Of a stretch of 64,000 nt of DNA, positions 45,762 through 53,952 are shown piece by piece (position 1 is the stretch's first letter; every line of letters starts with the position of its first letter). This DNA is from Rohdeia mirabilis. GTDB lineage: Bacteria > Planctomycetota > UBA1135 > GCA-002686595. The stretch is taken from contig CP036290.1 in the NCBI GenBank assembly GCA_007750655.1, forward strand, positions 124,001 through 188,000, in the 5' to 3' direction. The translations under genes and the position numbers were made by a program. The notes beneath the pieces were generated by a model. The model was given only the letters and a program-made list of their open reading frames with translations, ran no database searches and was not told the DNA's origin.

Positions 45762-46571
45762 TCAGGGCTCGACGATCTCGACGAGCTCGAGCACCTGGCC
45801 CGTCGCGGGTTTGATCTCCTTCACGAAGCCGATCCCCGGGGCGTAGAACTTGCGCTCGTAGACGCCGGGCTCGAGCGGGGTCCACTCCTCGGTCTCGATG
45901 CAGTTCATGAAGGTCCCGGCCGGCGTCGTGACGGTCAGACCGACGGCGCTCACACGTGCCACGTCCTCGGCCTCGCCGAAGAGGAACTCCTGGCGGTAGG
46001 CCTGGCCGGGATACGGGCAGGCTGCCATCGTCAGGCCGGGCTTCGCGCCGTCGACGCCGGTCCGCCACGACCCGTCGATGTCGGTGACGAAGCCGTCCTC
46101 GTAGTTGAGCGCGATCTCGCCGATGTACCAGACGTCCCCGTTTTCGCGCGTCGAGTACCAGTCGAACGTGTCTTCGACCAGTTCGCCCTCGAGCGTGACG
46201 ACGTCGCGCACCACGCGGCAGTCGAACCCGGCGACGTCGAGTGTCTCGTCGAGCGTCGAGACCTCGATCCGCTCGAGGCCTTCGTCGGTACTCGCCTCGA
46301 AGACGAGGGTGCGGCCGACGACCAACGGCCAATACGTGTTGCCAGGTCCCGAATCGAAGTCCTCCGGGTCGACATCGGGGTCATAGGCACCGTCGCCGAG
46401 GATCGTGCACAGCTCGATCCGAGCGTCGAACACGTCCATCGCTTCTTCCTTCGCCTCTTCGGCCTCGGCGAAGAGCTCGTCGAGACAGTCGGAGAGCGAG
46501 ACGTCGGTGTCGTGCAGACACACTACTGCCCGAGCGGATCGACCGTCACCGTGTCCGTCGGCGAGGTGCAC
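45762..46571 (-). CDS. Hypothetical protein, apparently 5'-truncated at a recombination junction
   Basis: The body (residues ~60-269) matches a widespread uncharacterised exported family recognisable by PLVVGRTLVFEAS, EDTFDWYSTRENGDVWYIGE, WRTGVDGAKPGLTMAACPYPG and EWTPLEPGVYERKFYAPGIGFV. The expected signal peptide is missing. The first ~19 codons (MHLADGHGDGRSARAVV) are simply the antisense of the histidine-kinase remnant at 46512-46805, so the native 5' end seems lost near 46515. An internal ATG at 46439 is another possible start. Without a signal the product would stay cytoplasmic and is probably non-functional. Confidence 0.6.
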   Translation of the reverse strand: MHLADGHGDGRSARAVVCLHDTDVSLSDCLDELFAEAEEAKEEAMDVFDARIELCTILGDGAYDPDVDPEDFDSGPGNTYWPLVVGRTLVFEASTDEGLERIEVSTLDETLDVAGFDCRVVRDVVTLEGELVEDTFDWYSTRENGDVWYIGEIALNYEDGFVTDIDGSWRTGVDGAKPGLTMAACPYPGQAYRQEFLFGEAEDVARVSAVGLTVTTPAGTFMNCIETEEWTPLEPGVYERKFYAPGIGFVKEIKPATGQVLELVEIVEP

Positions 46572-46805
46572 GGAGTGCCGTGCGTGCGGGTGGAGAACGA
46601 CGCGCCCGACCTCGACCCGTCCGAGCTGGCGATCCTGTCCGAGCCCTTCTGGCGCAAGGACGGCGCGCGCACCGACCGCAGTCGCGCGGGCCTCGGTCTG
46701 GCCCTCTCGTCGGGCTTGGCGGCGTCGGCCGGCGCCGAACTACGCTTCCGCCTCGACGACGGGCGCTTCCGTGCGGAGTTGATCGCGCCGAACGAGCTCG
46801 CCTGA
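46512..46805 (+). pseudogene. Histidine-kinase ATPase-domain remnant
   Basis: About 97 codons encode only the C-terminal end of a HATPase_c domain: the residue of the N-box (HYCPSGSTVTVSV), the G1-like VENDAPDLDP, the F-box EPFWRKD and the G2 box AGLGLALS, then a final strand. The dimerisation/H-box and most of the N-box are absent, so this is the 3' fragment of a kinase gene. Its 5' boundary coincides with the truncated start of the opposite-strand gene. Confidence 0.72.
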
Positions 46806-46809
46806 CGGT

Positions 46810-48411
46810 TCACGGCACCAGCTCGACGCGCACGGCGTTGCTCGTGTGGGTCACGTCGAACGTCGTGGGATCGATGACGAGGAAGGCGTGGTGCAGGACC
46901 GTGCCGACCAGCGACGGGTCGGTGGCGGGCGGGACGAGTACCGCCGCATTCGCCTTGCCGTCCTGGTCGAGCACGCCGGTGAACGGTGCGACGACGCCGG
47001 CGCCGTTGCCGAGGACGAGCGCGTCCGTGTAGGCGTCGCTCACGAGCGGGAGGCCCAGCGCACCGAGCGCGTCACCGAGGCCGGGCGTGGTGCCGCTCGC
47101 GCTGCCGAGCAGGGCGTAGAACGCGCCAGCGTGCTCGGAACCGGCGCGCAGGAGGAGGTCCTGCGAGCCTCCGCCCTGAGCCGAGAGTTCTCGCGCGCCA
47201 TGGAAGAGCGAGCCGAGCTCGTGGATCGAGACGGGGCGCGGTGCGTCCGGAGGAAGAACATCTCTCACGTTGAAGCACGTGGCCAGTCGGTCTTCCGAGA
47301 CGGCAATCCCCACGCCCCAGTTGTAGAGGCTCGGCCCGGGTCGAAGGGCCTCCACGTACTCCCATGAGTCGTTCGGGGTCTTTCGATGCACGAACGATTG
47401 GAGCGAGAAGAAGGGGTGGAACCCAATGCTGTTGACCACGAGGTGCGAACTCGACAGAGCGACGCCGCCTACGAAGACCAAGGCGCTTGCAAACTCATCC
47501 ACCGAGAGTGTCTGCGAAAGCTGCCATCCCGCAAGCTCAGAGTGTTCGTAGACGACGACGCGGTTGTCGTCGAGATCGCCCTGGGAACACGCGACCGTCG
47601 AGCCACAGACAGCGACCCTGGTGATGAAGGCATCCAGGTTCGCGCCGACTGCGTTCGTGAGCTCCTGTGCCATGGGCCAGGTCGCATCCTCCGCGCGGCG
47701 GTACACACGGACTCGTCCGGTGTTCGAACTGATGACGAGCCAGCCTCCATCGAGAGCGACGCCGATTCTGGCCACAGGAATACTCGGAGGATCTGGATCT
47801 CCGATCACGTCTCGCACCGGCCACGAGGATCCGAGATCCTCGAAGACCGTCACTGAGCCATCCGACGAGTCGGGTGTGATCTTCTGCTCGAGGACGGCGG
47901 CATGGACTCCGTCGTAGTCGAGCTCTTCGCCGAACGCGCCACTCACCTCGGGGGTCGGATCGCGCAGAACAGCAGTCTCGAGCCACGCGCCATCGAGTTG
48001 GCGGCGGAAGACGAACACCGCGCCCGCGTTCGTCAGGACGCTGTCGTCGCCGGGCGCCCCGACGAGGAGCACGTCCCCTTCGAGAGCGACCGTCGTTCCG
48101 AAGCTACTCTCCGAGATGCTCGTGCTCGGCACCAGGTCGGCCACGACGACCCACGAGCCGGCAGCGTCGCGCTCGTAGATCGTCACGGATTCCGTCGCGG
48201 GTCGCGCCCTCGGTGAACCGACCGCGAGGCGGTCGCCGTCGAGGTCGACGCTGAGCGCCCAGTTCTTCGACGGCCCGGTCGGGTCGTTCAGCAGGACGTC
48301 GGGCAGTCCCAGTTGCGCGTGCGCCGCCGGTGCGAGGCACACTGCGACGAAGATCGAGGAGAGGCATCGATCGGGCAGCGATCGGATCAGAGCGAGCGAA
48401 GAGTCGAGCAT
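46810..48411 (-). CDS. Secreted FG-GAP repeat protein with planctomycete C-terminal domain
   Basis: A 533-residue exported protein (signal ending APAAHAQ). Residues ~25-395 contain FG-GAP-type blades (SVDLDGDRLAVGSP, FGTTVALEGDVLLVGAPGDD, GVALDGGWLVISS), more diverged towards the middle, where third-position GC also drops. The C-terminal ~130 residues (LFHGARELSAQGGGSQDLLLR to SNAVRVELVP) are clearly homologous to those of the 43905-45518 product. Start ATG 48411 directly precedes the signal peptide. It is a paralogue of its neighbour and probably a surface-exposed propeller. Confidence 0.82.
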   Translation of the reverse strand: MLDSSLALIRSLPDRCLSSIFVAVCLAPAAHAQLGLPDVLLNDPTGPSKNWALSVDLDGDRLAVGSPRARPATESVTIYERDAAGSWVVVADLVPSTSISESSFGTTVALEGDVLLVGAPGDDSVLTNAGAVFVFRRQLDGAWLETAVLRDPTPEVSGAFGEELDYDGVHAAVLEQKITPDSSDGSVTVFEDLGSSWPVRDVIGDPDPPSIPVARIGVALDGGWLVISSNTGRVRVYRRAEDATWPMAQELTNAVGANLDAFITRVAVCGSTVACSQGDLDDNRVVVYEHSELAGWQLSQTLSVDEFASALVFVGGVALSSSHLVVNSIGFHPFFSLQSFVHRKTPNDSWEYVEALRPGPSLYNWGVGIAVSEDRLATCFNVRDVLPPDAPRPVSIHELGSLFHGARELSAQGGGSQDLLLRAGSEHAGAFYALLGSASGTTPGLGDALGALGLPLVSDAYTDALVLGNGAGVVAPFTGVLDQDGKANAAVLVPPATDPSLVGTVLHHAFLVIDPTTFDVTHTSNAVRVELVP

Positions 48412-48611
48412 GACGAGCGGTCCGTGGTCGTGGCGAGCTGGGACGGCCGAGCCGCCCATGTCCATCCATCGACCAGATCGTGCCCGGTCCGACGCGCCCG
48501 AACACGACCCTTCCCGGTCGAGGGTCGTCCGAGGCGTGTATGAGATCGCCTCGACCCAACTCCACCGGCCGCTCCCGCGAGCGTCCTCGCTCATGTGCAC
48601 CGCCGCAACGC

Positions 48612-48649
48612 CGCACGGCCGCCGCGGATCGCTCCGCGACGGCCGTGCG
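48612..48649 (-). terminator. Long hairpin downstream of the transketolase gene
   Basis: A 17-bp stem with one mismatch (cgcacggccg.cgcgga / tccgcg.cggccgtgcg) around a 4-nt loop, 39 bp past the transketolase stop on the minus strand. It is very stable but has no T-tract, so termination could be factor-assisted. Confidence 0.55.
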
Positions 48650-48688
48650 TCGATTCGGACGGGCGCAGTCGCGCGCCCGCTCCCGCGC

Positions 48689-51031
48689 CTACTTCGCGTC
48701 CGGGTGCGTCAGCTGCGCGAGCCGCTTCTTGCGGTCACCGGCGAAGCGCAGCAGGCCTTCCCACAGGCTCTCGGCGTCGATCTTGGCCTCGACCTTCAGC
48801 TCGGCGACGTTGCCGCCCGTGCGCCAGCGGTCGTCCCAGTCGCTGCCCATCGCGTAGTCGTAGGCGACGCTGTGCGCGAGCCAGTCGCCCATCAGCTTGC
48901 GCGCGCCATTTGTGATGACCGTCGAGTCGAGCCAGTCCTCGTGGTCGCAGACGCTGTCGCGGTAGGCCTGCGATTGCAGCGCGTAGAGCTCGGGCGACAC
49001 GGCGGCGATCAACTTGATGTTGGGCGCGCTGGCGTCGGCGAGGCGCGGCAGGATCTCGTAGATCGACTCGGTCGTGCTCGTTCCCTGCACGAAAACCGTG
49101 CCCTGCTTCGGACGGTTCGGGTCGTGGTCGCGTAGGACGTACGCACCCTTCGCCGCGTCGAGATGGCTGGGGATACCGAGCGCGCGCCGGTCCGGGATCG
49201 ACACGGTCGGGCGCGTCAGGTGCAGCGCGACGATCGGCGCGTCGGCCTGCAGCGCGGCGGCCAGCATCGGCGCGACCTCGTTGTGCTCGAACGGGTGCAG
49301 GTTGATGACGTGCCCGCGCGGGAACAGTTGCGTGACCGCCGGCGCGAAGATGCCGAAGTGCGTGCGGCTGTCCTCGGCCGTTTCGGGGCCGGAGTGGCCG
49401 ACGACCCAGATCGTCTTGCCGACCTTCAGCGGGCAGTCCTGCGCCAGTTGGCTGAACAGGCGCATCAGGCCGTACTTCAGGTAGCTGAACGAGCCATAGG
49501 TCGAGCACGCGCCCCAGAAGCCGACGAAGTCGTTCTCCGGGTCGGCGGCCATGTTCACCGTGGCGATGCCCGCGACCAGGCCGGCGTTCGTGAACTCGGT
49601 GATCTGCTGGGGGAGCAGCGCGCCGCCTACGTTCGAGTTGCGCTCGTACCAGCCGAAGCCGGGCTCGTCGCCCCAGGCTTTCGCGAAGCCGCTGATCGCC
49701 GTCGAGTCGGCCAGGTCGGCCGAACACGCGAGCACGAGCGGGCGCCCCATGCGCTGCTTGGCGACGCCGTTCACCCAGGCGCCGAACTTGGCGAAGCCGT
49801 CCTTGTTCGCGGCCTTCGCGCCGGGCGCTACGAACAGCTCCTTCGGCAGCGTGGACACGTCCAGCCACGAGCGGTCGGTGGCCAGGTTCGCCTCGCTCGT
49901 CAGGTTGAACGAGTCGGGGCGCGTCGGCACCGCTTCGCCCTGTTCGACCAGCGTGTCGGTCAGGTACTCGAGCAGCGCTTCGTCCTTGTCGAACAGCTCG
50001 AACACGGTCTCGAGCCACCCGCGCGTCTGCTCGCGGCAGGGGCCCTCGCCCGGGTCCTGCGTGTCGCCGTGCCCGTCGAAGGCAAGGCCGTAGCGCGACG
50101 CGAACTCCTCGCGGCACTTCCAGAACATCTCGCCGTTGCGCGCGTGCGCCTTGCCGTGGGAGGCGGCGTCGAACACGCCGTAGCCGCGGCCCTTGCGCAC
50201 CTTGAACCACACGCAGCCCGGGCGGCCGCCGGTGTCGTCCGCGTGCACGATCTCGAGCAGCGCGCGCGTCAGCTGCGCGTAGTCCTCGCCGTCCTCGGCG
50301 CCGGCCACGCGCCAGCCGTAGGGCTCGAACCACTCCTTCGGACCGCCGTGCATCACCTCGGAGTTCGCGAACGAGTCGATGCCGTGGTCGTTCCAGTCCA
50401 TCAGGTAGACCAGGTTGTCCAGGCCGAGCCCGAACGCGCTGTTCTTCACCTCGTGGTGCGCGCCGGCGGTGTGTCCGCCCTCTCCCTCCATCGCGAACAC
50501 CTTCACGTCGCCCGCGCCCGCGTGCTTGAGCGCCATCGCCTCACCCAGCGCGGCCGGAGCGCCGTGACCCGACGGACCGGTGTTGAACTTGAAGAAGAGC
50601 GTCTTGCCCTCCATCTCCGCGTGCCCGGGCAGACCGCCGTTGTGGCGCAGGGTCAGAAGGTCCTCGGGATAGAGGCCCCACTCGTCCTGGTTGTGCAGTT
50701 GGAAGCGCGCGTCGCCGGTCTTCTCGAAGCGCCGACGCATGGCCTCGTTGTAGACCGCGAGCAGCGCGTAGATCGCCGGGTTGCAGTGGCCGGCCACCAG
50801 CACGAAGCGATCGCCGAACGCCGCCTGCGGGTTGCGGATGTCGAAACGCATCCCGGCGCCCAGCGTCGAGGCCACCAGCATCGGCACCTTCGAGCGCGAG
50901 CCACCCGGGTGCCCCGACTGCCGCAGGTTGAGCATCAGGTCGATGCACTGGTCCATCATGTCCCCGACCTTCTTCCAGTGGTCGAAGTGCGGGGCGAGGG
51001 CGTCGAACGTGGGGCGGGCCTGGGTCTGCAT
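48689..51031 (-). CDS. Transketolase-family enzyme
   Basis: A 780-residue thiamine-diphosphate enzyme, longer than E. coli transketolase (~663). The N-terminal TPP domain has QSGHPGGSRSKVPM, AGHCNPAIYALLAVYNEAM, GPSGHGAPAALGEAMALKH, and a cofactor motif reading MEGEGGHTAGAHHEVKN...DWNDHGID, i.e. GEG...N instead of the usual GDG...N. The middle pyrimidine domain (~430-600) holds ADLADSTAISGFAKAW and the C-terminal domain begins near 620 (KQGTVFVQGTSTTES). A keto-transfer role in the pentose phosphate pathway fits, but the extra length resembles pyruvate-dehydrogenase-E1-like transketolases. Start ATG 51031. Confidence 0.85.
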   Translation of the reverse strand: MQTQARPTFDALAPHFDHWKKVGDMMDQCIDLMLNLRQSGHPGGSRSKVPMLVASTLGAGMRFDIRNPQAAFGDRFVLVAGHCNPAIYALLAVYNEAMRRRFEKTGDARFQLHNQDEWGLYPEDLLTLRHNGGLPGHAEMEGKTLFFKFNTGPSGHGAPAALGEAMALKHAGAGDVKVFAMEGEGGHTAGAHHEVKNSAFGLGLDNLVYLMDWNDHGIDSFANSEVMHGGPKEWFEPYGWRVAGAEDGEDYAQLTRALLEIVHADDTGGRPGCVWFKVRKGRGYGVFDAASHGKAHARNGEMFWKCREEFASRYGLAFDGHGDTQDPGEGPCREQTRGWLETVFELFDKDEALLEYLTDTLVEQGEAVPTRPDSFNLTSEANLATDRSWLDVSTLPKELFVAPGAKAANKDGFAKFGAWVNGVAKQRMGRPLVLACSADLADSTAISGFAKAWGDEPGFGWYERNSNVGGALLPQQITEFTNAGLVAGIATVNMAADPENDFVGFWGACSTYGSFSYLKYGLMRLFSQLAQDCPLKVGKTIWVVGHSGPETAEDSRTHFGIFAPAVTQLFPRGHVINLHPFEHNEVAPMLAAALQADAPIVALHLTRPTVSIPDRRALGIPSHLDAAKGAYVLRDHDPNRPKQGTVFVQGTSTTESIYEILPRLADASAPNIKLIAAVSPELYALQSQAYRDSVCDHEDWLDSTVITNGARKLMGDWLAHSVAYDYAMGSDWDDRWRTGGNVAELKVEAKIDAESLWEGLLRFAGDRKKRLAQLTHPDAK

Positions 51032-51228
51032 GGCGGCGTCGTGTGGGGCGTCGTCGGTGGATCGTCGTCCGGGGGGCGTCGGCTGGATGGCCCAGGGTCG
51101 GCTGGGAGCGACCTGGTGCTGGGCCGGGCAGGGGTCTGGGGGCCCCTGTCGGCCGACGAGGATACGCGGTCCGGTGCCGGTGCCGAGCGCGGATCGGGCG
51201 GTGGGTGGTGGGGCCCTAGGATGCAGGG

Positions 51229-51749
51229 ATGGCGAGCCGCTGCGTGTCCGTGGTCCTGGCCCTGCTGGTCGTTCCGGCAGCGGGCTGCGTCGCGGGCCCG
51301 CTGTCCGCCCGTGGCTGGATCGCCGCGCCCGGGGTGCGGACGAACGATGCGGGAACGGCGGTGCTGGACGCGTCGGAGGGGTGGGGCGGGTGGCTCAAGC
51401 TGAGCATCGACGCCGAGCAACTGTCCGAGGGCTGGGGCGGCGTCGGCGGCGGCTATCGCGGCGTGTGGACGAGCGACGGCGACCTCGACCTGGTGGGGCG
51501 GACACGCAGGTGGGAGCTCGCGTCGAGTATCGCGACGACGGAGCGCTGTGGCTCCACTCCGACGCGCCGTGGCGCGAGCCGGATCTCGCGCCCGTGGTGC
51601 TCTTGCTCGTCGAGCCGACCGATCCGTACGAGGGTCGGTCGTGCGTTCGAGTAGAGATCAGACTGACCGAACGAGAACCGGCCCGAAGGCAAAGCCGCTC
51701 GCGCGTCTCGCATGAGACAAGCCGAAGCTCACGACACTCTACGACCTGA
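51229..51749 (+). pseudogene. Small lipoprotein gene with a one-base frameshift
   Basis: From ATG 51229 the frame encodes a lipoprotein signal (VPAAGC, Cys20) and a coherent sequence up to GDLDLVG near 51497, after which codons become Arg/Ser-rich noise ending at 51654. In the overlapping third frame the coherent sequence resumes as DTQVGARVEYRDDGALWLHS then DAPWREPDLAPVVLLLVEP, running towards 51749. The switch lies in or next to the GTGGGGCGG run at 51491-51499. Family unknown. Homopolymer context makes a sequencing error as likely as real decay. Confidence 0.6.
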
Positions 51750-51826
51750 TTCGCGCGCCGATCGTGAGGCTCGCAGCGCGAGCGTTCCATCGCGCTGTAC
51801 GAAGGCCTGTCGAGTCCTTCAGACAC

Positions 51827-52630
51827 TCAGCGGGGCTTGCCGATCCAGTCCGACGAGATCTTGCCGATCTCGTTACCGGCCGCGTCGTATCCGATGATGG
51901 TCGCGCCGCCGTCGATCGGCACCCACTCCACGATGCCCGGCATTTCGTAATTCTCGAGCGATTCGGCCATCGTGTTCGATTGATGGTCGAAGTAGGCCTG
52001 TGTGGCGGAGACCTGGATGCTCAGTTCTCTCAGCTCGCGAAGTTCGGGAGTCGCGTTGACCGAGAGATCGACGTATCGAATGTCCGCGTACCGCTCCCAA
52101 GGCAAGTCCGGGTCCTGGACGATGTAGGTGCCGGGGTCGGAGCTGAAACGCTCGCGAGCCTCATCGATCGTGAGGTGTTCGCGCGCAAAGACCGGAACGG
52201 CGCTCAGGAGTTCGCGTTCGATGGCGGCTGCTCGATCCTTGGTCTGGCGGACCACCGTCAAGATTGCGTCGAAGTCGAGCGTGTCGAGATCGACTTGGCC
52301 GATCGGGACGCCATCGACGACGACTGCATCACCGATCAAAGGAAAGCTGTCTTGAACCGTCGTCGACTCGCCCTGGTTGACGTCGATCTGGGAATCGCCT
52401 CGCATCGGCGAATCCACCTCAGCGCTTCGTGGTGCCTCCCGTCGCGAATCGGCGAGCTCGATCCCGTCGAGGCGCGTTTCCGCGTAGCTCGCGCGGTCGG
52501 AGTCGGCCGCGATCGGATCCAGGTCCGTCACTCGAGGGTCTGGACGCTGCACGAGATGCATAACGACCGCGCCGAGCACGGCTCCTAGAAGAACGGCAGC
52601 CACTGTGGACTGAGTACGTGTGTTCGTCAT
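51827..52630 (-). CDS. Membrane-anchored hypothetical protein, paralogue of 53128-53883 product
   Basis: A 267-residue protein with an N-terminal membrane anchor (VAAVLLGAVLGAVVMHLVQ). The remainder is acidic and soluble. Its C-terminal ~75 residues (RELRELSIQVS... MPGIVEWVPIDGG... IGYDAAGNEIGKISSDWIGKP) match those of the protein at 53128-53883 (RELREFSMSLV... KGVVEWESQLHG... IGYDALGNPITKMTLNWAGVP). The region DEARERFSSDPGTYIVQ also parallels REEARTLFAATPELYFVR there. Family unknown. Start ATG 52630 gives the anchor directly; the frame is open 24 codons further upstream. Confidence 0.72.
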   Translation of the reverse strand: MTNTRTQSTVAAVLLGAVLGAVVMHLVQRPDPRVTDLDPIAADSDRASYAETRLDGIELADSRREAPRSAEVDSPMRGDSQIDVNQGESTTVQDSFPLIGDAVVVDGVPIGQVDLDTLDFDAILTVVRQTKDRAAAIERELLSAVPVFAREHLTIDEARERFSSDPGTYIVQDPDLPWERYADIRYVDLSVNATPELRELRELSIQVSATQAYFDHQSNTMAESLENYEMPGIVEWVPIDGGATIIGYDAAGNEIGKISSDWIGKPR

Positions 52631-52673
52631 CTTGGTATCAGACCTGGCTGCCGTTCTTCGTCGCTTCTCTGCT

Positions 52674-53030
52674 CTACAGGCCGGTGCACTCCGTGCAGCC
52701 ACGCGTCACCGTCGCATCCGACCAGTTCCAGATGTAACCGCCCGGCGTCGCATGACCCAGCCCTCCATCAGGATCGAAGTCCGCCGTCGGCACGCAGTCG
52801 AAGCTCCAAGGGCTCGGGCACTCGTCCCGGAGGCACGTGATGTTCCTCCTGTAGTAGGCCTTGTAGCGAGCAATGTGGTAGTTCTCGTCGTCCGCGTCGA
52901 AGCCGTCGTCCTGAGCCTGCTGGTCGGTCACCGCAGAGATGACGCGGTGGCCGATCGCGAACGTACTCGTCCTGCCACACTCGGCCTCGATCGAAGCCGG
53001 AGGGTGATCGAGTCGCGAAGTGTTACCCAT
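52674..53030 (-). CDS. Small cysteine-rich hypothetical protein
   Basis: 118 codons ending CTECTGL, with six cysteines (ECGR, ITCLRDEC, FDCVP, RGCTEC) that could form disulfides or bind metal. No family recognised and no signal peptide. The ATG at 53030 is itself part of the transposon-end-like repeat at 53021-53042 read backwards, with a TAG shortly upstream in frame. The native 5' end may therefore have been replaced by the repeat and the gene may be truncated. Confidence 0.5.
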   Translation of the reverse strand: MGNTSRLDHPPASIEAECGRTSTFAIGHRVISAVTDQQAQDDGFDADDENYHIARYKAYYRRNITCLRDECPSPWSFDCVPTADFDPDGGLGHATPGGYIWNWSDATVTRGCTECTGL

Positions 53031-53066
53031 GTGCCCGGACAGATCTGTTACCTATGTGCCGGGTTG
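53021..53066. repeat. Transposon-end-like repeat cluster (copy 2 plus diverged copy)
   Basis: 53021-53042 is base-for-base identical to 18589-18610. A second, diverged unit TGTTACCTATGTGCCGGG starts 25 bp later at 53046. Two tandem, similarly spaced units of this kind resemble transposase-binding ends. No transposase gene is near. Confidence 0.6.
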
Positions 53067-53127
53067 CACAGTTCACATGCGCACGATGGCGCGACGCCGC
53101 CCCTCTACTTCGTTCGATGCCTACCTA

Positions 53128-53883
53128 ATGAAGTCCATTCTCTTGGTCGCGATCGCACTGGTGGCCGCCACATGCCTTGCCGTTCTTGCGTTCCGTGGTG
53201 ATTCGATGCCACTGAGGGCCGGGCCTGGAGCGGCCGAGCCTAGTGCTCTGTCTGGCAACGGGTCACCTCAGGAAGGCACGGTGGAGTTGGCTCAGGTGGA
53301 GGGTGATGGGTCGATCCGAGGGCTAGTCGGGGAATCGGTCGAGCCTGCTGGCAGCATAGGTGCGGCTGGGGGCGATGAGCCCGAGTCGTCGCTTCCTGAG
53401 CTAGACAGGCTGTTCGATTTCGATGGTCTCGCCCCCAGCGACTTGCAGATCGAGAAATTGGAGGACGAAGCGTTCGCTCGGCTGCGCAGTTCATTCCTGA
53501 CGTTTACATGGGAGACCGAGCGCAAATTGGTTGAGCGAGCAATGAGTCTCGGCCAGCAGCCCGGCTCGCGGGAGGAGGCGAGAACGCTCTTCGCTGCCAC
53601 GCCAGAGTTGTACTTCGTTCGAGAGCAGATCAGCCCCGGAGCAGAGGGGAATGGGTACTACGTGATCTGGCCCGACGGCCAGTCGCTTACGCGAGAGTTG
53701 AGGGAGTTCTCGATGAGCCTGGTCCTCAACGAGCGAGTAGATGGGCGGATGCGAGCCAATGCGGAGGCAAAGGGTGTGGTGGAGTGGGAGAGTCAGCTTC
53801 ATGGTGCTCTCAACATCGGCTACGACGCCTTGGGCAACCCGATCACCAAGATGACTCTCAACTGGGCCGGAGTCCCGCTGTAG
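53128..53883 (+). CDS. Membrane-anchored hypothetical protein, paralogue of 51827-52630 product
   Basis: A 251-residue protein starting at ATG 53128 with a hydrophobic N-terminal segment (SILLVAIALVAATCLAVLAF). The LVAATC sequence is a poor lipobox, so an anchor is more likely. A Gly/Glu-rich linker covers ~25-85, followed by a helical domain and the C-terminal motif block shared with the minus-strand paralogue (RELREFS, GVVEW, IGYDALGN). Base composition is noticeably less GC-biased than in the housekeeping genes. Function unknown. Confidence 0.72.
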   Translation: MKSILLVAIALVAATCLAVLAFRGDSMPLRAGPGAAEPSALSGNGSPQEGTVELAQVEGDGSIRGLVGESVEPAGSIGAAGGDEPESSLPELDRLFDFDGLAPSDLQIEKLEDEAFARLRSSFLTFTWETERKLVERAMSLGQQPGSREEARTLFAATPELYFVREQISPGAEGNGYYVIWPDGQSLTRELREFSMSLVLNERVDGRMRANAEAKGVVEWESQLHGALNIGYDALGNPITKMTLNWAGVPL

Positions 53884-53952
53884 ACGCCCGATTGGTTCAT
53901 TCAAATCCCGCGTGGTCGGTGGGCGTCTGATCAGTGATTGGGGAGTTGCTGC

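Noticed and set aside
18589..53042. Composite transposon bounded by the two identical 22-mers
   Set aside because: Both copies are in the same orientation, 34 kb of mostly core genes lie between, and there is no transposase or target duplication.
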